Shown one piece after another: positions 44,930-55,793 of a DNA stretch of 64,000 nucleotides (within the stretch, counting starts at the first letter, position 1; each line of letters begins with the position of its first letter). This DNA is from Bradyrhizobium sp. LMTR 3 (GTDB taxonomy: Bacteria > Pseudomonadota > Alphaproteobacteria > Rhizobiales > Xanthobacteraceae). The stretch lies in NCBI RefSeq assembly GCF_001693485.1, contig NZ_MAXC01000055.1:248001-312000 (forward strand), given 5' to 3'. Under the pieces are notes generated by a model that was not told the origin of the DNA, made no database searches, and saw only the letters and a program-made list of their open reading frames with translations. A program made the position numbers and the translations under genes.

Positions 44930-46348
44930 CTACCCCACCGGCACGATCTTGCCGGGATTGAAGATGTTCTGCGGATCGAGCGCCTGCTTCAGCGCGCGCA
45001 TGGTGTCGATCGCCTCGGGGCCGAGCTCGGCCTTGAGGTATTTCTGCTTGCCCTGTCCGATGCCGTGCTCGCCGGTGCAGGTGCCGCCCATCGCCTGCGC
45101 GCGTTCGACCAGGCGATGCATGAACTCCTCGCCGCGCGCCATTTCTTCCTTGTTGTCGACGTCGCAAACCAGCGAGCAGTGGAAGTTGCCGTCGCCGACA
45201 TGGCCGACGATCGGCGACAGCAGGTTCAGCCGTTTCAGGTCCTCCTCGGTCTCGGTGACGCAGTCCGCAAGCCGTGAAATCGGCACGCAGACGTCGGTCG
45301 CCACCACGCCCGCGCCGGGCCGCAGCGCCTTGACCGACCAATAGGCGTCATGCCGCGCCTGCCAAAGCTTTGTGCGGTCCTCGGGCTTGGTCGTCCAGGT
45401 GAAATCGCCGCCGCCGCATTCCGTGGCGATCTCGCCGAAATTCCTGGACTGCTCGGCGACCTCGACCTCGCTGCCGTGGAATTCCAATAGCAGCAGCGGC
45501 GTCTCCGGCAGGGTCAGCTTGGAATAGGCGTTGCAGGCGCGCACCTGCTCGGCGTTGAGCAGCTCGATCCGCGCCAGCGGAATGCCGGTCTGGATGGCCA
45601 GGATCGTGGCCTGGCAGGCGCCGCGCACCGTCTCGAACGAACAGGCGGCGGCCGCGATCGTCTCGGGAATGCCGCGCAGCTTGATCGTAAGCTCGGAGAT
45701 GATGCCGAGCGTGCCCTCGGCGCCGACGAACAGATGCGTCAGGTCGTAGCCGGCCGCGGATTTCTTCGCCCGCGTGCCGGTCGTGATGATCTCGCCATCG
45801 CCGCGCACCACTTTCAGCGCCAGCACGTTCTCGCGCATGGTGCCGTAGCGCACCGCATTGGTGCCGGACGCCCGCGTCGCGGTCATGCCGCCGAGCGAAG
45901 CATCGGCGCCCGGATCGATCGGGAAGAACAATCCCTGGTCGCGCAGGTGCTCGTTCAGCGCCTTGCGGGTGACGCCGGGCTGGATCACGCAGTCCAGATC
46001 CTCCGTGTGAACTTCAAGAATCCGGTTCATGTCGCGCAGATCGATGCAGATGCCGCCGGCCGGCGCATTGACCTGGCCTTCCAGCGAGGTGCCGGTTCCG
46101 AAAGCGATCACGGGCACGCGGTGTTTGGCGCAGATCCGCACCACGTCCTGGATGTCGGCGGTTTCCTGCGCCATCACCACCGCGTCGGGCGGCTGGGTCG
46201 GCAGCCAGGTGGTGGTATGGGCATGCTGTTCGCGCACCGCCTGCGAGGTGATCAGCCGGTTGCCGAACCGCGCCGCCAGCGCCTCGACCGCACTTGCCAG
46301 CGCCTGCGGTTCCGGCCTCTTCATACTACCCGATATCGTCGTCGCCAC
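44930..46348 (-). CDS. FAD-binding D-lactate dehydrogenase type oxidoreductase
   Basis: 472 residues. PCMH-type FAD domain with VPVIAFGTGTSLEGQV, IDPGADASLGGMTATRASGTNAVRYG and DLTHLFVGAEGTLGIISEL, then the FAD-linked oxidase C-terminal domain with VGHVGDGNFHCSL and GTCTGEHGIGQGKQKYL (metal- and substrate-binding histidines). This matches D-lactate dehydrogenase (cytochrome) and glycolate oxidase-like enzymes. The start is GTG at 46348 preceded by GGGAGGAATTTGAC; an upstream TTG is unlikely. Confidence 0.92.
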   Translation of the reverse strand: MATTISGSMKRPEPQALASAVEALAARFGNRLITSQAVREQHAHTTTWLPTQPPDAVVMAQETADIQDVVRICAKHRVPVIAFGTGTSLEGQVNAPAGGICIDLRDMNRILEVHTEDLDCVIQPGVTRKALNEHLRDQGLFFPIDPGADASLGGMTATRASGTNAVRYGTMRENVLALKVVRGDGEIITTGTRAKKSAAGYDLTHLFVGAEGTLGIISELTIKLRGIPETIAAAACSFETVRGACQATILAIQTGIPLARIELLNAEQVRACNAYSKLTLPETPLLLLEFHGSEVEVAEQSRNFGEIATECGGGDFTWTTKPEDRTKLWQARHDAYWSVKALRPGAGVVATDVCVPISRLADCVTETEEDLKRLNLLSPIVGHVGDGNFHCSLVCDVDNKEEMARGEEFMHRLVERAQAMGGTCTGEHGIGQGKQKYLKAELGPEAIDTMRALKQALDPQNIFNPGKIVPVG

Positions 46349-46428
46349 GTCAAATTCCTCCCGAATTTGAGCGGACCGTGGCAAAGGATATAAGGGGGGT
46401 CAAGAGCGCGAAACGAACGACGGGATGG

Positions 46429-46968
46429 ATGATGACGACCGCTGCCGCCGCCAAGGAAAACCAAAAGGAAAACCTGAATTATATGTCGCTGCCGCCGGCC
46501 CCGTTCCTGTCCTCGGTCATGCAGATCGAACCGCAATGGATCGACTATAACGGCCACCTTAACATGGCCTACTACAACGTGATGATGGACCGTGCCATCG
46601 ACGAAATGTGGCTGCAGCTCGGGATCGGGCCGGCCTACATGAAAGAGCGCCACTGCTCGACCTTCACGGCGGAAGCTCACGTGCGCTACGTCAGAGAAAT
46701 TCACCTCGGCGACCCCGTTCAGATTTCAGTTTATCTGTTGGGTGCCGATGAGAAGCGGTTGCACACGTTCGAGGAATTGCGCCACGCGACCGAAGGCTGG
46801 CTCTCCGCGACTTCGGAAAACATGACGCTGCATATGGACATGCAGCAGCGGAAGGTTGCGCCCTTCCCGCCCGATATCCGCGCGCGCATCCAGGCGGTGG
46901 TTGATTCGCATGCCGCCGTGCCGCGGCCCGAGGGGATCGGCCGCAAGATCGCGATGCCCTCGAAATAA
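46429..46968 (+). CDS. Hotdog-fold acyl-CoA thioesterase family protein
   Basis: 179 residues. The motif QWIDYNGHLNMAYYNVMMDRAID with the catalytic Asp and the helix following matches 4-hydroxybenzoyl-CoA-thioesterase-like hotdog proteins (DxNGHxNxxxY). Substrate unknown; some related proteins in carnitine catabolism are betainyl-CoA thioesterases. Start uncertain: ATG 46429/46432 or MSLPPAP at 46483. Diverges from the D-lactate dehydrogenase type gene. Confidence 0.85.
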   Translation: MMTTAAAAKENQKENLNYMSLPPAPFLSSVMQIEPQWIDYNGHLNMAYYNVMMDRAIDEMWLQLGIGPAYMKERHCSTFTAEAHVRYVREIHLGDPVQISVYLLGADEKRLHTFEELRHATEGWLSATSENMTLHMDMQQRKVAPFPPDIRARIQAVVDSHAAVPRPEGIGRKIAMPSK

Positions 46969-46977
46969 CCTCTGAGC

Positions 46978-48567
46978 TTATGCAGGCAGTCCGGCCTCCT
47001 GCAGCGTTCCGACCACCAGATCACGGTAATCTCGCGGCAGCGGCGGCATACCCCGCTGCACCTCCGACACCGTCAGATCAGGATAGTGGTGCCGCAGCGC
47101 CCCGAGACTGCGTCGGGCCTGCGGCCTTTGCCCGGCGAGCACGTGGGCCGGGCATAGCGTTCGATGCACCCAGCTTGCGGAAGGGTGCTCGGCCAACGCC
47201 CGCTCCTGCCAGTACGCCGCCTCGGCATATTGGCCGGCCTTGAAATGCGCACAGCCGATCCCGACCATGCTGTTGAACGCAAGCGGATCGTGCGGCGCCA
47301 GATCGAGCGCGATCTTCAAACGCTCGATCGCGGATTCCGGTTCGCCCTTATAGACGTCGATCCATCCGCTGCGGCTCCACGCCCAGACCGATCCACCGTC
47401 GACGGCGAGCGCCTTGCGAATGACCAGGTCCGCAGTATCGAGCTCCCCAAGCAACGTCAGTGCATTGCCGAGCACGGCAAGCACGGTGGCGTCGCCGTAA
47501 AGGGCCTGAGCCCGACGCGTCAGTTCGAGACTTCGGGACCTCTCTTCCACCGGCGCCGACGTGAAATGATAGACCGCGCGCTGAACATACGCCCAGGCCG
47601 CCAGCGCAGTGGCGAGCGGATCGGTGGGGTCCTGGTCCATCGCGCGCTCCAGTAATTCAAGCGCGCGGGCATTGCCGTCGGCATCGAGAGCGACAACGCC
47701 CGACATCGCACGCAGCGCGAGATCGTGCGCGCTGAGGCCGGCCGCCGGCTTGTGCTGCGCGCGATCGATCTCGGCAAGGCGCAAACCTGACTGAAGCATC
47801 GCGGCGATCCTGATCGCGAGATGTTCCCCGGTTGCGGTTTCGTCGCGCAGGATATTGTCGGTACGGTGCGCCCAAATCTGGCAACCGGTTTCGCCGTCGA
47901 TCAGACGGAAGATCAGGCGCGCCTGTACGCCCGATCCCCGGATCGTGCCGGTCAGATAGTAGCGTGCGGTCCTCGACTGGCTTGCCACCGAAATCCCTGC
48001 GCGACTCAGAGCAACGAGAAGGTCATCGGCGATATCGGCTGCGATCTCCTTATGCTCCGCAGCCGTTTCGATCGGCCCAAACGCCAGCATGGGCCGGTCG
48101 CGCCGCGACACGAACAGCGAGGGCATCGCACCGAGCGTCGCCATGAGCACCGCCTGCCGCTTCAGCGTCTGCGACGGTGTTTCGCCATAGCGGCGACGAT
48201 ACTCGGTCGAAAACCGCCCGAAATGCGGAAAGCCGCAGCGCAGCGCCACGTCCATGATCTTGATATCAGGCTTACCCTGCAACAGCTCGCGGCGGGCGCA
48301 TTCGAAACCGATCTCGCGAAGCGCGGCGCGCGGGGTCTTGCCGACAAAGCTAAGGAACTGCCGCTGCAGGGTCCTGCCGGATACACCGCCGATCGCGGCA
48401 AGCTCCGTCAGCCGCCAACTATGGCCGACATTGCCACGCATCGCATCCAGCGCACGCCTGACGCCGCGTGGCAGCGCCGATATCGCCGATGAAACGTTCT
48501 GGCCAGCAATCATCCGCAACTCCGAAGGCCCCCGGTGGTGAGTCCTGGGAACAGCGGAAAGGTTCAC
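46978..48567 (-). CDS. AraC-type regulator fused to TPR sensor region
   Basis: 529 residues. The AraC DNA-binding domain is at the N-terminus (about 30-135: WRLTELAAIGGVSGRTLQRQFLSFVG, then VALRCGFPHFGRFSTEYRRRYGETPS). A middle segment (about 175-265, DDLLVALSRAGISVASQ... IWAHRTD) resembles the TolB/FlgO-like domain of CadC-type and adenylate cyclase-associated proteins. The rest (about 285-520) is TPR-like. An N-terminal rather than C-terminal AraC domain is unusual. It diverges from a methyltransferase gene 105 bases away and likely controls it. Confidence 0.88.
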   Translation of the reverse strand: MNLSAVPRTHHRGPSELRMIAGQNVSSAISALPRGVRRALDAMRGNVGHSWRLTELAAIGGVSGRTLQRQFLSFVGKTPRAALREIGFECARRELLQGKPDIKIMDVALRCGFPHFGRFSTEYRRRYGETPSQTLKRQAVLMATLGAMPSLFVSRRDRPMLAFGPIETAAEHKEIAADIADDLLVALSRAGISVASQSRTARYYLTGTIRGSGVQARLIFRLIDGETGCQIWAHRTDNILRDETATGEHLAIRIAAMLQSGLRLAEIDRAQHKPAAGLSAHDLALRAMSGVVALDADGNARALELLERAMDQDPTDPLATALAAWAYVQRAVYHFTSAPVEERSRSLELTRRAQALYGDATVLAVLGNALTLLGELDTADLVIRKALAVDGGSVWAWSRSGWIDVYKGEPESAIERLKIALDLAPHDPLAFNSMVGIGCAHFKAGQYAEAAYWQERALAEHPSASWVHRTLCPAHVLAGQRPQARRSLGALRHHYPDLTVSEVQRGMPPLPRDYRDLVVGTLQEAGLPA

Positions 48568-48672
48568 GTTCCGGATAGCCGTGTCGCGAACTGGATAGGC
48601 ATCCGGCGGGCCCGGGGACTAAGCCGGCAGCACGCTGAAATCGGCAAATTCACCCGCTCAAAGGAGTAGAAC

Positions 48673-49515
48673 ATGGCTACATCCGCTGCCGCCCAAACCC
48701 TGCAACCCGGCCAGATCGATCTTTCCGCCCTGAAATCCAAGCAACACGGCGCTTGGTCGTCCGGCGACTACGCCGTCGTCGGCACCACGCTGCAGATCGT
48801 CGGCGAAGAGCTGTGCGAGGCGCTCGACCTCCGGGCCGGCCAGAAGGTGCTCGACGTCGCTGCCGGAAACGGCAACGCGACGCTTGCCGCGGCGCGCCGC
48901 TGGTGCGACGTCGTTTCGACCGATTATGTGCCGAGCCTGCTCGACCGCGGCCGGTCGCGTGCCGCAGCCGAAGGCCTATCAGTCGAGTTCAAGGAAGCGG
49001 ACGCGGAAGCCCTGGACTTCGGCGATGCGACCTTCGACGCGGTGCTGTCTACCTTCGGCGTGATGTTCACGCCGGACCAGGACCGCGCGGCATCCGAACT
49101 TTTGCGGGTATGCAAGAGCGGCGGCAAGATCGGTCTCGCCAACTGGACGCCGGAGGGCTTTATCGGGCAATTGTTCAAGACGCTCGGCAAATATTTGCCA
49201 CCGCCGGCGGGCGCGAAATCGCCTGCGCTGTGGGGCACCCAGGCGCGCATCACCGAGATGTTTGGAACGTCGGCCGCTTCTATCAAGGCCGAGAAGCGTC
49301 ACTTCACGTTCCGCTACCGCTCGCCGCTGCATTTTCTCGACGTGTTCAGGAATTACTACGGCCCGACGCTGAAAGCCTTTGCCGCACTTGATGAAACCAA
49401 CCAGCGCCGCCTCGCCGACGACATCCTGACGCTGATCGCGTCGATGAACCGCGCCGAGGACGGCACGATGGTGCTGCCGAGCGAGTACCTGGAAATCGTC
49501 ATCGTCAAGCGCTGA
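48673..49515 (+). CDS. Class I SAM-dependent methyltransferase
   Basis: 280 residues. Rossmann-type methyltransferase with VLDVAAGNGNATLAAAR (motif I, about 57-73), VVSTDYVPSLLDRG and FDAVLSTFGVMFTPDQ. Similar to the ubiquinone/menaquinone-like methyltransferase family, but the substrate is unknown. The ATG follows AAAGGAGTAGAAC. It is followed by a hydrolase gene in the same direction, and both are probably targets of the divergent AraC-TPR regulator. Confidence 0.9.
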   Translation: MATSAAAQTLQPGQIDLSALKSKQHGAWSSGDYAVVGTTLQIVGEELCEALDLRAGQKVLDVAAGNGNATLAAARRWCDVVSTDYVPSLLDRGRSRAAAEGLSVEFKEADAEALDFGDATFDAVLSTFGVMFTPDQDRAASELLRVCKSGGKIGLANWTPEGFIGQLFKTLGKYLPPPAGAKSPALWGTQARITEMFGTSAASIKAEKRHFTFRYRSPLHFLDVFRNYYGPTLKAFAALDETNQRRLADDILTLIASMNRAEDGTMVLPSEYLEIVIVKR

Positions 49516-49588
49516 CGCCATCAGTCGTGCGGTGGCGGCCTGATCAGGCCGCCGCCCGTTCGTCGCGTTCACAAGGAGTTTGTCCGAG

Positions 49589-50428
49589 ATGGTTTTTGAA
49601 ACCCGCGGCTCCATCGATTATCACGAGACCGGAACGGGCCCGACGGTGGTGCTCGTGCCGGGATCGTGCAGCACCGGCGCCGCCTGGCGGCCAGTCATGG
49701 CGCATTGGCCGAACCGGTTCCGTTGCGTGACAACCAGCCTGTTGGGCTATGGCGGCACGGCCGAGCGTCGCACTTCAGGCAACGCAGACATCGCGCATGA
49801 GAGTGAAATCATCGAGGCAGTGATCCACCGCGCAGGCGGCCCAGTGCATCTCGTTGGTCATTCCTTTGGCGGATTAGCCGCGCTTGCGGTCGCTCTGCGG
49901 CGGCGCGTTCCCCTGCTCAGCCTGACCATTGCCGAAGCTCCCGCCATGGAAATCCTGCGGGAAGCCGGAGAGATGACCCACTATGAAGCTTTCCGAAAGA
50001 TGTCCGGCACTTATTCCGATGCCTTCAAGCGCGGCGAAACCGACGCGATCGCACGGATGATCGATTTCTATGGTGGCGCAGGCACGTTCGCTGCATGGCC
50101 TCAGCGCGTGCGCGACTACGCAGTCGAAACGACACCGGCGAATTTGCTGGACTGGGAGTCAGCTTATGGTTTCCGCCTCACGCCCGCGTTGCTTGCGACC
50201 GTTGCGGTGCCCACGCTTGTCATTTGGGGAAAAGACAGTCATCCGGCCGTAAGTCGGGCGAACGATGTGCTGGGCCGTTGCATCCCAGGTACCGTCCGCG
50301 CGACGGTCGCCGGAGCGGCTCACTTCATGATTGCGACCCATCCGAAGCAATTCGCGGAACTGGTTGCCCGTCACGTCGGGCAGTCCAGTCTTGGTCCATC
50401 CACCCTTGCGCCGGCCGCCGCGCGCTAA
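49589..50428 (+). CDS. Alpha/beta hydrolase
   Basis: 279 residues. Oxyanion region VVLVPGSCSTGAAWRPVM, nucleophile elbow LVGHSFGGLAAL (Ser about 94), acid on the strand VPTLVIWGKDSHPA and catalytic His in AGAAHFMIATHP. Fold complete; substrate unknown. The ATG at 49589 is ten bases after AAGGAG; a TTG at 49580 is too close to that site. In a unit with the methyltransferase. Confidence 0.9.
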   Translation: MVFETRGSIDYHETGTGPTVVLVPGSCSTGAAWRPVMAHWPNRFRCVTTSLLGYGGTAERRTSGNADIAHESEIIEAVIHRAGGPVHLVGHSFGGLAALAVALRRRVPLLSLTIAEAPAMEILREAGEMTHYEAFRKMSGTYSDAFKRGETDAIARMIDFYGGAGTFAAWPQRVRDYAVETTPANLLDWESAYGFRLTPALLATVAVPTLVIWGKDSHPAVSRANDVLGRCIPGTVRATVAGAAHFMIATHPKQFAELVARHVGQSSLGPSTLAPAAAR

Positions 50429-50467
50429 TTTGCGCGCGGCGCGATAGCTCGAAATTGTGTCGGCCTG

Positions 50468-50641
50468 CTAGACGTTGCTTCGTCCGCGCACCAGTCCGAC
50501 CACCGCCGAGACCAGAAACAGGATCACGGCAATGAAGAAGATCGCCTTCGCGATTTCGACGGAGGCGCCGGCTATACCGCCGAAGCCCAAAACGCCCGCG
50601 ATCAACGCGATGATCAGAAATGTAAGTACCCAGCTCAGCAT
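50468..50641 (-). CDS. DUF1328 (YtjA) small membrane protein
   Basis: 57 residues starting MLSWVLTFLIIALIAGVLGFGG and ending GLVRGRSNV. Two hydrophobic helices with the central GFGGIAGASVEIAKAIF match the DUF1328 family of stress-associated inner-membrane peptides of unknown function. Convergent with the hydrolase gene. Confidence 0.88.
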   Translation of the reverse strand: MLSWVLTFLIIALIAGVLGFGGIAGASVEIAKAIFFIAVILFLVSAVVGLVRGRSNV

Positions 50642-50930
50642 GATATGACCTCGATTGGCTGTTGCTGTCTCGATGGCGGCGGCTGAGCGTCACGCATCGA
50701 CTGCAGGACCAATCCGGGTCGGTAATGTTGGTTCCGGCCGGCGGAATCGCGAAATTTGACCATTTCGGCGGAACAAAATCGCCGCAAGGCCGCGAAATCA
50801 GGCCGGCAACCGCGACCGCATAAAACCTGTCAAAACGGCCGGACAGGCCCTATATGGCCCTTGATCCCTGCTATGAAGGCTCCCCTTTACCGCCTCACGG
50901 TGCCATCGTGGGGCCAAGACGATTCGAGAA

Positions 50931-53498
50931 ATGACCGAGCCGAGCAAACTGCCCCATCACGGCGTCCCCGAGCACCAGCCTGCGGCTGGCGGCATCGCCG
51001 CGCGTGCGCGGGCCGCCGCCGGCCCGCAATATCTCAACGGGCTCAATCCGGAGCAGCGCGAGGCGGTCGAGACGCTGGATGGGCCGGTTCTGGTGCTGGC
51101 GGGCGCCGGCACCGGCAAGACCCGCGTGCTGACCACGCGCATCGCCCATATCCTGAGCCAGGGCCGCGCGCGGCCGCATGAAATCCTCTCGGTGACTTTC
51201 ACCAACAAGGCCGCCCGCGAGATGAAGCTCCGCCTCGGCCAGATGCTCGGCCAGGCCGTCGAAGGCATGCCGTGGCTTGGCACCTTCCACTCGATCGGCG
51301 GGCGCATCCTGCGCATCCACGCCGAGCTGGTACAGCTCAAATCCAATTTCACCGTGCTCGACGTCGACGATCAGGTCCGCCTGCTCAAGCAGCTCCTGCA
51401 GGCCGAGAACATCGACGACAAGCGCTGGCCGGCGCGCATGCTGGCCGGACTGATCGACGGTTGGAAGAACCGCGGGCTGGCGCCAAGCCAGGTGCCGTCA
51501 GGCGAAGCCGCGATGTTCGGCAATGGCAAGGGCGGCAAGCTCTACGCCAGCTATCAGGAGCGGCTGAAAATCCTCAACGCCGCCGATTTCGGCGATCTGC
51601 TTCTCGAGAACATCCGGCTGTTTCGCGAAAACCCTGATGTGCTCAGGCAATACCAGAACCGCTTCAAGTTCATTCTGGTCGACGAGTATCAGGACACCAA
51701 CGTCGCGCAGTATCTATGGCTGCGGCTGCTGTCACAGGCGCCGTCGCGGCCGGGCGTGCCGCTGTCGGCGATCATTCCGGGGAGCATTGATTCTCCCGTC
51801 ATTCCGGGGCGCATCGAAGATGCGAACCCGGAATCTCGAGATTCCGGGTCTGCGCTTTCAGCGCATCCCGGAATGACGGAGTCTGCGGCTCCCGCCCCCA
51901 AAAACATCTGCTGCGTCGGCGACGACGACCAGTCGATCTATGGCTGGCGCGGCGCGGAGGTCGACAACATCCTGCGCTTCGAGCACGATTTTCCCGGCGC
52001 AAAAGTCATCCGCCTTGAACGCAATTACCGCTCCACCGGCCACATCCTCGCCGCCGCTTCGCATCTGATCGCGCACAACGAAGGGCGGCTCGGCAAGACG
52101 CTGCGCACCGAGGATGTCGACGGCGAGAAGGTCACCGTCACCGGCTCCTGGGATTCGGAAGAGGAAGCCCGCGCCATCGGCGAGGAGATCGAGGAGTTGC
52201 AGCGCGCAGGCGAAAACCTCAACGAGGTCGCGATCCTGGTGCGGGCCTCGTTCCAGATGCGCGAGTTCGAAGATCGTTTTGTGACGCTCGGCCTGCCCTA
52301 TCGCGTGATCGGCGGTCCGCGATTCTACGAGCGCGCCGAAATCCGCGATGCGCTGGCCTATCTGCGCGTGATCAATTCGCCGGCCGACGACCTCGCCTTC
52401 GAGCGCATCGTCAATGTCCCGAAGCGCGGGCTTGGCGACGCCACCGTGCAGTTGCTGCACGACCACGCCCGCAAGCGGCGCATGCCGCTGTTCGAAGCCG
52501 CGCGCGCCGTGGTCGAAACCGACGAATTGAAGCCGAAGGCGCGCGGAGCGCTGCGCGACCTCATCCTGCAGTTCGACCGCTGGCGCGCCCAGCGCGAGGT
52601 GACCGCGCACACCGAGCTCGCCGAAATCGTGCTCGACGAGAGCGGCTATACCGAGATGTGGCAGAAGGACCGCTCGGCCGACGCCGCCGGTCGGCTGGAC
52701 AACTTGAAAGAACTGGTACGCTCGATGGAAGAGTTCGAGAACCTGCAAGGATTCCTCGAACACATCTCGCTGGTGATGGACCGCGATGGCGACGCCAGTG
52801 ATGAAGCGGTGTCGCTGATGACGCTGCATTCGGCCAAGGGGCTCGAATTCGACAACGTGTTCCTGCCCGGCTGGGAGGAAGGCCTGTTTCCGAGCCAGCG
52901 CACGCTCGACGAACAAGGCCGTGCCGGCCTCGAGGAAGAGCGGCGCCTCGCCCATGTCGGCCTGACGCGCGCCCGTCGCCGCGCCAAACTCTATTTCGCC
53001 ACCAACCGCCGCATCCACGGCACCTGGTCGACCACGATCCCGTCGCGCTTCCTCGACGAACTGCCGTCGGCCAATGTCGAGATCACGGAGTCGAAAGGCG
53101 GCTCCGGCTGGGGCGGCGCCGGCGGCTACGGCCCCTCGCGTTTCGACAACGTCGAATCCTTCGGCTCCAGCTATACGACACCGGGCTGGCAACGCGCGCA
53201 GGCCAATCGCAACCGCAGCCAGGGCGGCCGCAGCGGTCAGGCCCGCGGCGGGTTTGAGGAAAGCCAATCGTCGTTTTACGGCGGCTTCTCCCGCAACAAG
53301 CGCGGCCCGATCGTGATCGAGGGCGAGTTGGTCGCGAAATCCACCGGCACGGTTTCGGAGTTCTCGCTCAACGACCGCGTGTTTCACCAGAAGTTCGGCT
53401 ACGGCAACGTGGTGAAGATCGACGGCAACAAGCTGACGATCGCGTTCGAGAAGGCCGGCGAGAAGAAGGTGGTCGATAGTTTTGTCGAGCGGGTGTAA
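50931..53498 (+). CDS. uvrD: UvrD/PcrA-type DNA helicase with repeat-encoded insertion
   Basis: 855-residue superfamily 1A 3'-5' helicase used in repair and replication restart. Motif Ia region LAGAGTGKTRVLTTRI (Walker A about 60), FILVDEYQDTN (Walker B), CVGDDDQSIYGWRGAE (motif III region) and VSLMTLHSAKGLEFDNVFLPG. The C-terminus has a Gly/Arg/Ser-rich linker and a PcrA Tudor-like end (FSLNDRVFHQKFGYGNVVKI). Between motif II and CVGDDDQ, residues about 277-321 are an extra segment (PVIPGRIEDANPESRDSG...) translated from a palindromic repeat at 51798-51877. The frame stays open. Confidence 0.94.
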   Translation: MTEPSKLPHHGVPEHQPAAGGIAARARAAAGPQYLNGLNPEQREAVETLDGPVLVLAGAGTGKTRVLTTRIAHILSQGRARPHEILSVTFTNKAAREMKLRLGQMLGQAVEGMPWLGTFHSIGGRILRIHAELVQLKSNFTVLDVDDQVRLLKQLLQAENIDDKRWPARMLAGLIDGWKNRGLAPSQVPSGEAAMFGNGKGGKLYASYQERLKILNAADFGDLLLENIRLFRENPDVLRQYQNRFKFILVDEYQDTNVAQYLWLRLLSQAPSRPGVPLSAIIPGSIDSPVIPGRIEDANPESRDSGSALSAHPGMTESAAPAPKNICCVGDDDQSIYGWRGAEVDNILRFEHDFPGAKVIRLERNYRSTGHILAAASHLIAHNEGRLGKTLRTEDVDGEKVTVTGSWDSEEEARAIGEEIEELQRAGENLNEVAILVRASFQMREFEDRFVTLGLPYRVIGGPRFYERAEIRDALAYLRVINSPADDLAFERIVNVPKRGLGDATVQLLHDHARKRRMPLFEAARAVVETDELKPKARGALRDLILQFDRWRAQREVTAHTELAEIVLDESGYTEMWQKDRSADAAGRLDNLKELVRSMEEFENLQGFLEHISLVMDRDGDASDEAVSLMTLHSAKGLEFDNVFLPGWEEGLFPSQRTLDEQGRAGLEEERRLAHVGLTRARRRAKLYFATNRRIHGTWSTTIPSRFLDELPSANVEITESKGGSGWGGAGGYGPSRFDNVESFGSSYTTPGWQRAQANRNRSQGGRSGQARGGFEESQSSFYGGFSRNKRGPIVIEGELVAKSTGTVSEFSLNDRVFHQKFGYGNVVKIDGNKLTIAFEKAGEKKVVDSFVERV
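51798..51877. repeat. Palindromic repeat, copy 3, inside the uvrD coding sequence
   Basis: 80 bases from GTCATTCCGGGG to CCCGGAATGAC with the core CCGGAATCTCGAGATTCCGG. It is read in frame through residues 290-316 of the helicase. A truncated left end (ATCATTCCGGGG at 51771-51782) precedes it, so two insertions or one plus a fragment may be present; together they keep the frame although 80 is not a multiple of three. Confidence 0.92.
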
Positions 53499-53794
53499 AA
53501 TTACCTTGTGAACCACAAGCGCAAACGACCGAAGTCCGCCCGCGCCGGCTGCCTGTTATTCAAACCGCATAAGGCTAATGGCTATTGCCCGCGTCATAAG
53601 AATATGCGGTTCGGAGACCTTCGACGTTTCGAGGCCGGCCGAGAACAAATACGCTGCGAAGGCCTCCTTAGCGCAAAATAGTTTCCGCTATTGCGGAACT
53701 AGTGGTTCATTCCTATCTCCCGGTTCCCCCCTCCTGCGTCGACCCTCGGCTGAAGTGCCGCTGCGCCGTTCGCCACACCTCGTTTCAGAATGCC

Positions 53795-54723
<929 letters not shown>

Positions 54724-54727
<4 letters not shown>

Positions 54728-55485
54728 ATTACCGTGCGATCCGCGCCATCTATCTGTTCGAAATGGCGCGCACCTGGCGCACGCTGCTGCAGAGCATCGT
54801 CTCGCCGGTGGTTTCCACCTCGCTTTATTTCGTGGTGTTCGGCGCCGCGATCGGCTCGCGCATCACCGAGGTCGAGGGCGTCAGCTACGGCACTTTCATC
54901 GTGCCGGGCCTCGTCATGCTGTCGGTGCTGACCCAGAGCATCGCCAACGCCTCGTTCGGAATTTATTTTCCGAAATTCGTCGGCACCATCTACGAGATAT
55001 TGTCGGCGCCGGTTTCCTATATCGAAATCGTGATCGGCTATGTCGGCGCGGCCGCGACCAAATCCATCATCCTCGGCCTGATCATCATGGCGACCGCCGC
55101 GCTGTTCGTGCCGCTGCACATCCAGCATCCCCTGTGGATGCTCGCCTTCCTGGTGCTGACGGCGGTGACATTCAGCCTGTTCGGCTTCATCATCGGCATC
55201 TGGGCCGACGGATTCGAAAAACTGCAGATGATCCCGATGCTGATCGTGACGCCGCTGACCTTCCTCGGCGGCAGCTTCTACTCGGTGAACATGCTGCCGT
55301 CGGGCTGGCGCACCATCACGCTGCTCAATCCGGTCGTCTACCTGATCTCGGGTTTCCGCTGGAGCTTTTACGAGATCGCCGACGTCAGCGTGGCCTTGAG
55401 CCTCGGCATGACGCTCGGCTTCCTCGCCATCTGCATGGTGCTGGTGTGGTGGATCTTCAGGACCGGGTACCGGCTGAAGAATTGA
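54724..55485 (+). CDS. ABC-2 type permease
   Basis: 253 residues with six predicted membrane segments; the segment GLVMLSVLTQSIANASFGIYFPKF and the C-terminal LNPVVYLISGFRWSFYE are characteristic of the YadH/ABC2_membrane family. Works with the preceding ATPase as an exporter. A palindromic repeat follows directly downstream. Confidence 0.92.
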
Positions 55486-55493
55486 CGCACGGC

Positions 55494-55568
55494 GTCATTC
55501 CGGGGCGCGCAGCGAACCCGGAATCTCGAGATTCCGGGTCTGGTCCTAACGGACCATCCCGGAATGAC
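55494..55568. repeat. Palindromic repeat, copy 4
   Basis: 75 bases from GTCATTCCGGGG to CCCGGAATGAC with the CCGGAATCTCGAGATTCCGG core and short variable arms (GGTCCTAACGGACC on the right). Located just after the permease gene, before the L,D-transpeptidase gene. Confidence 0.9.
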
Positions 55569-55793
55569 GGGCCAATCGATAACGCTCCCAACTCACATCC
55601 GACGAGAACACCGCTCGCGAAAATGTCAGCACTTTGCCGCCGATTGCGCCGTCGTGAGCCTTGTTTGCGCCGCGGGAGGCGTTAACGATTGCGGATGCAG
55701 GCCACTGGAACCAGTGCCGGTTTCCGGGCATATTGATGTCCGGAGGGACGGAGAGCCGGCGTTTTAGTACAGGGCCTGGAGGCCAAAGGTAAA

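Noticed and set aside
51858..53516. Open frame of 552 codons opposite uvrD
   Set aside because: Antisense to the helicase motifs, no recognisable domain, composition typical of a shadow frame.
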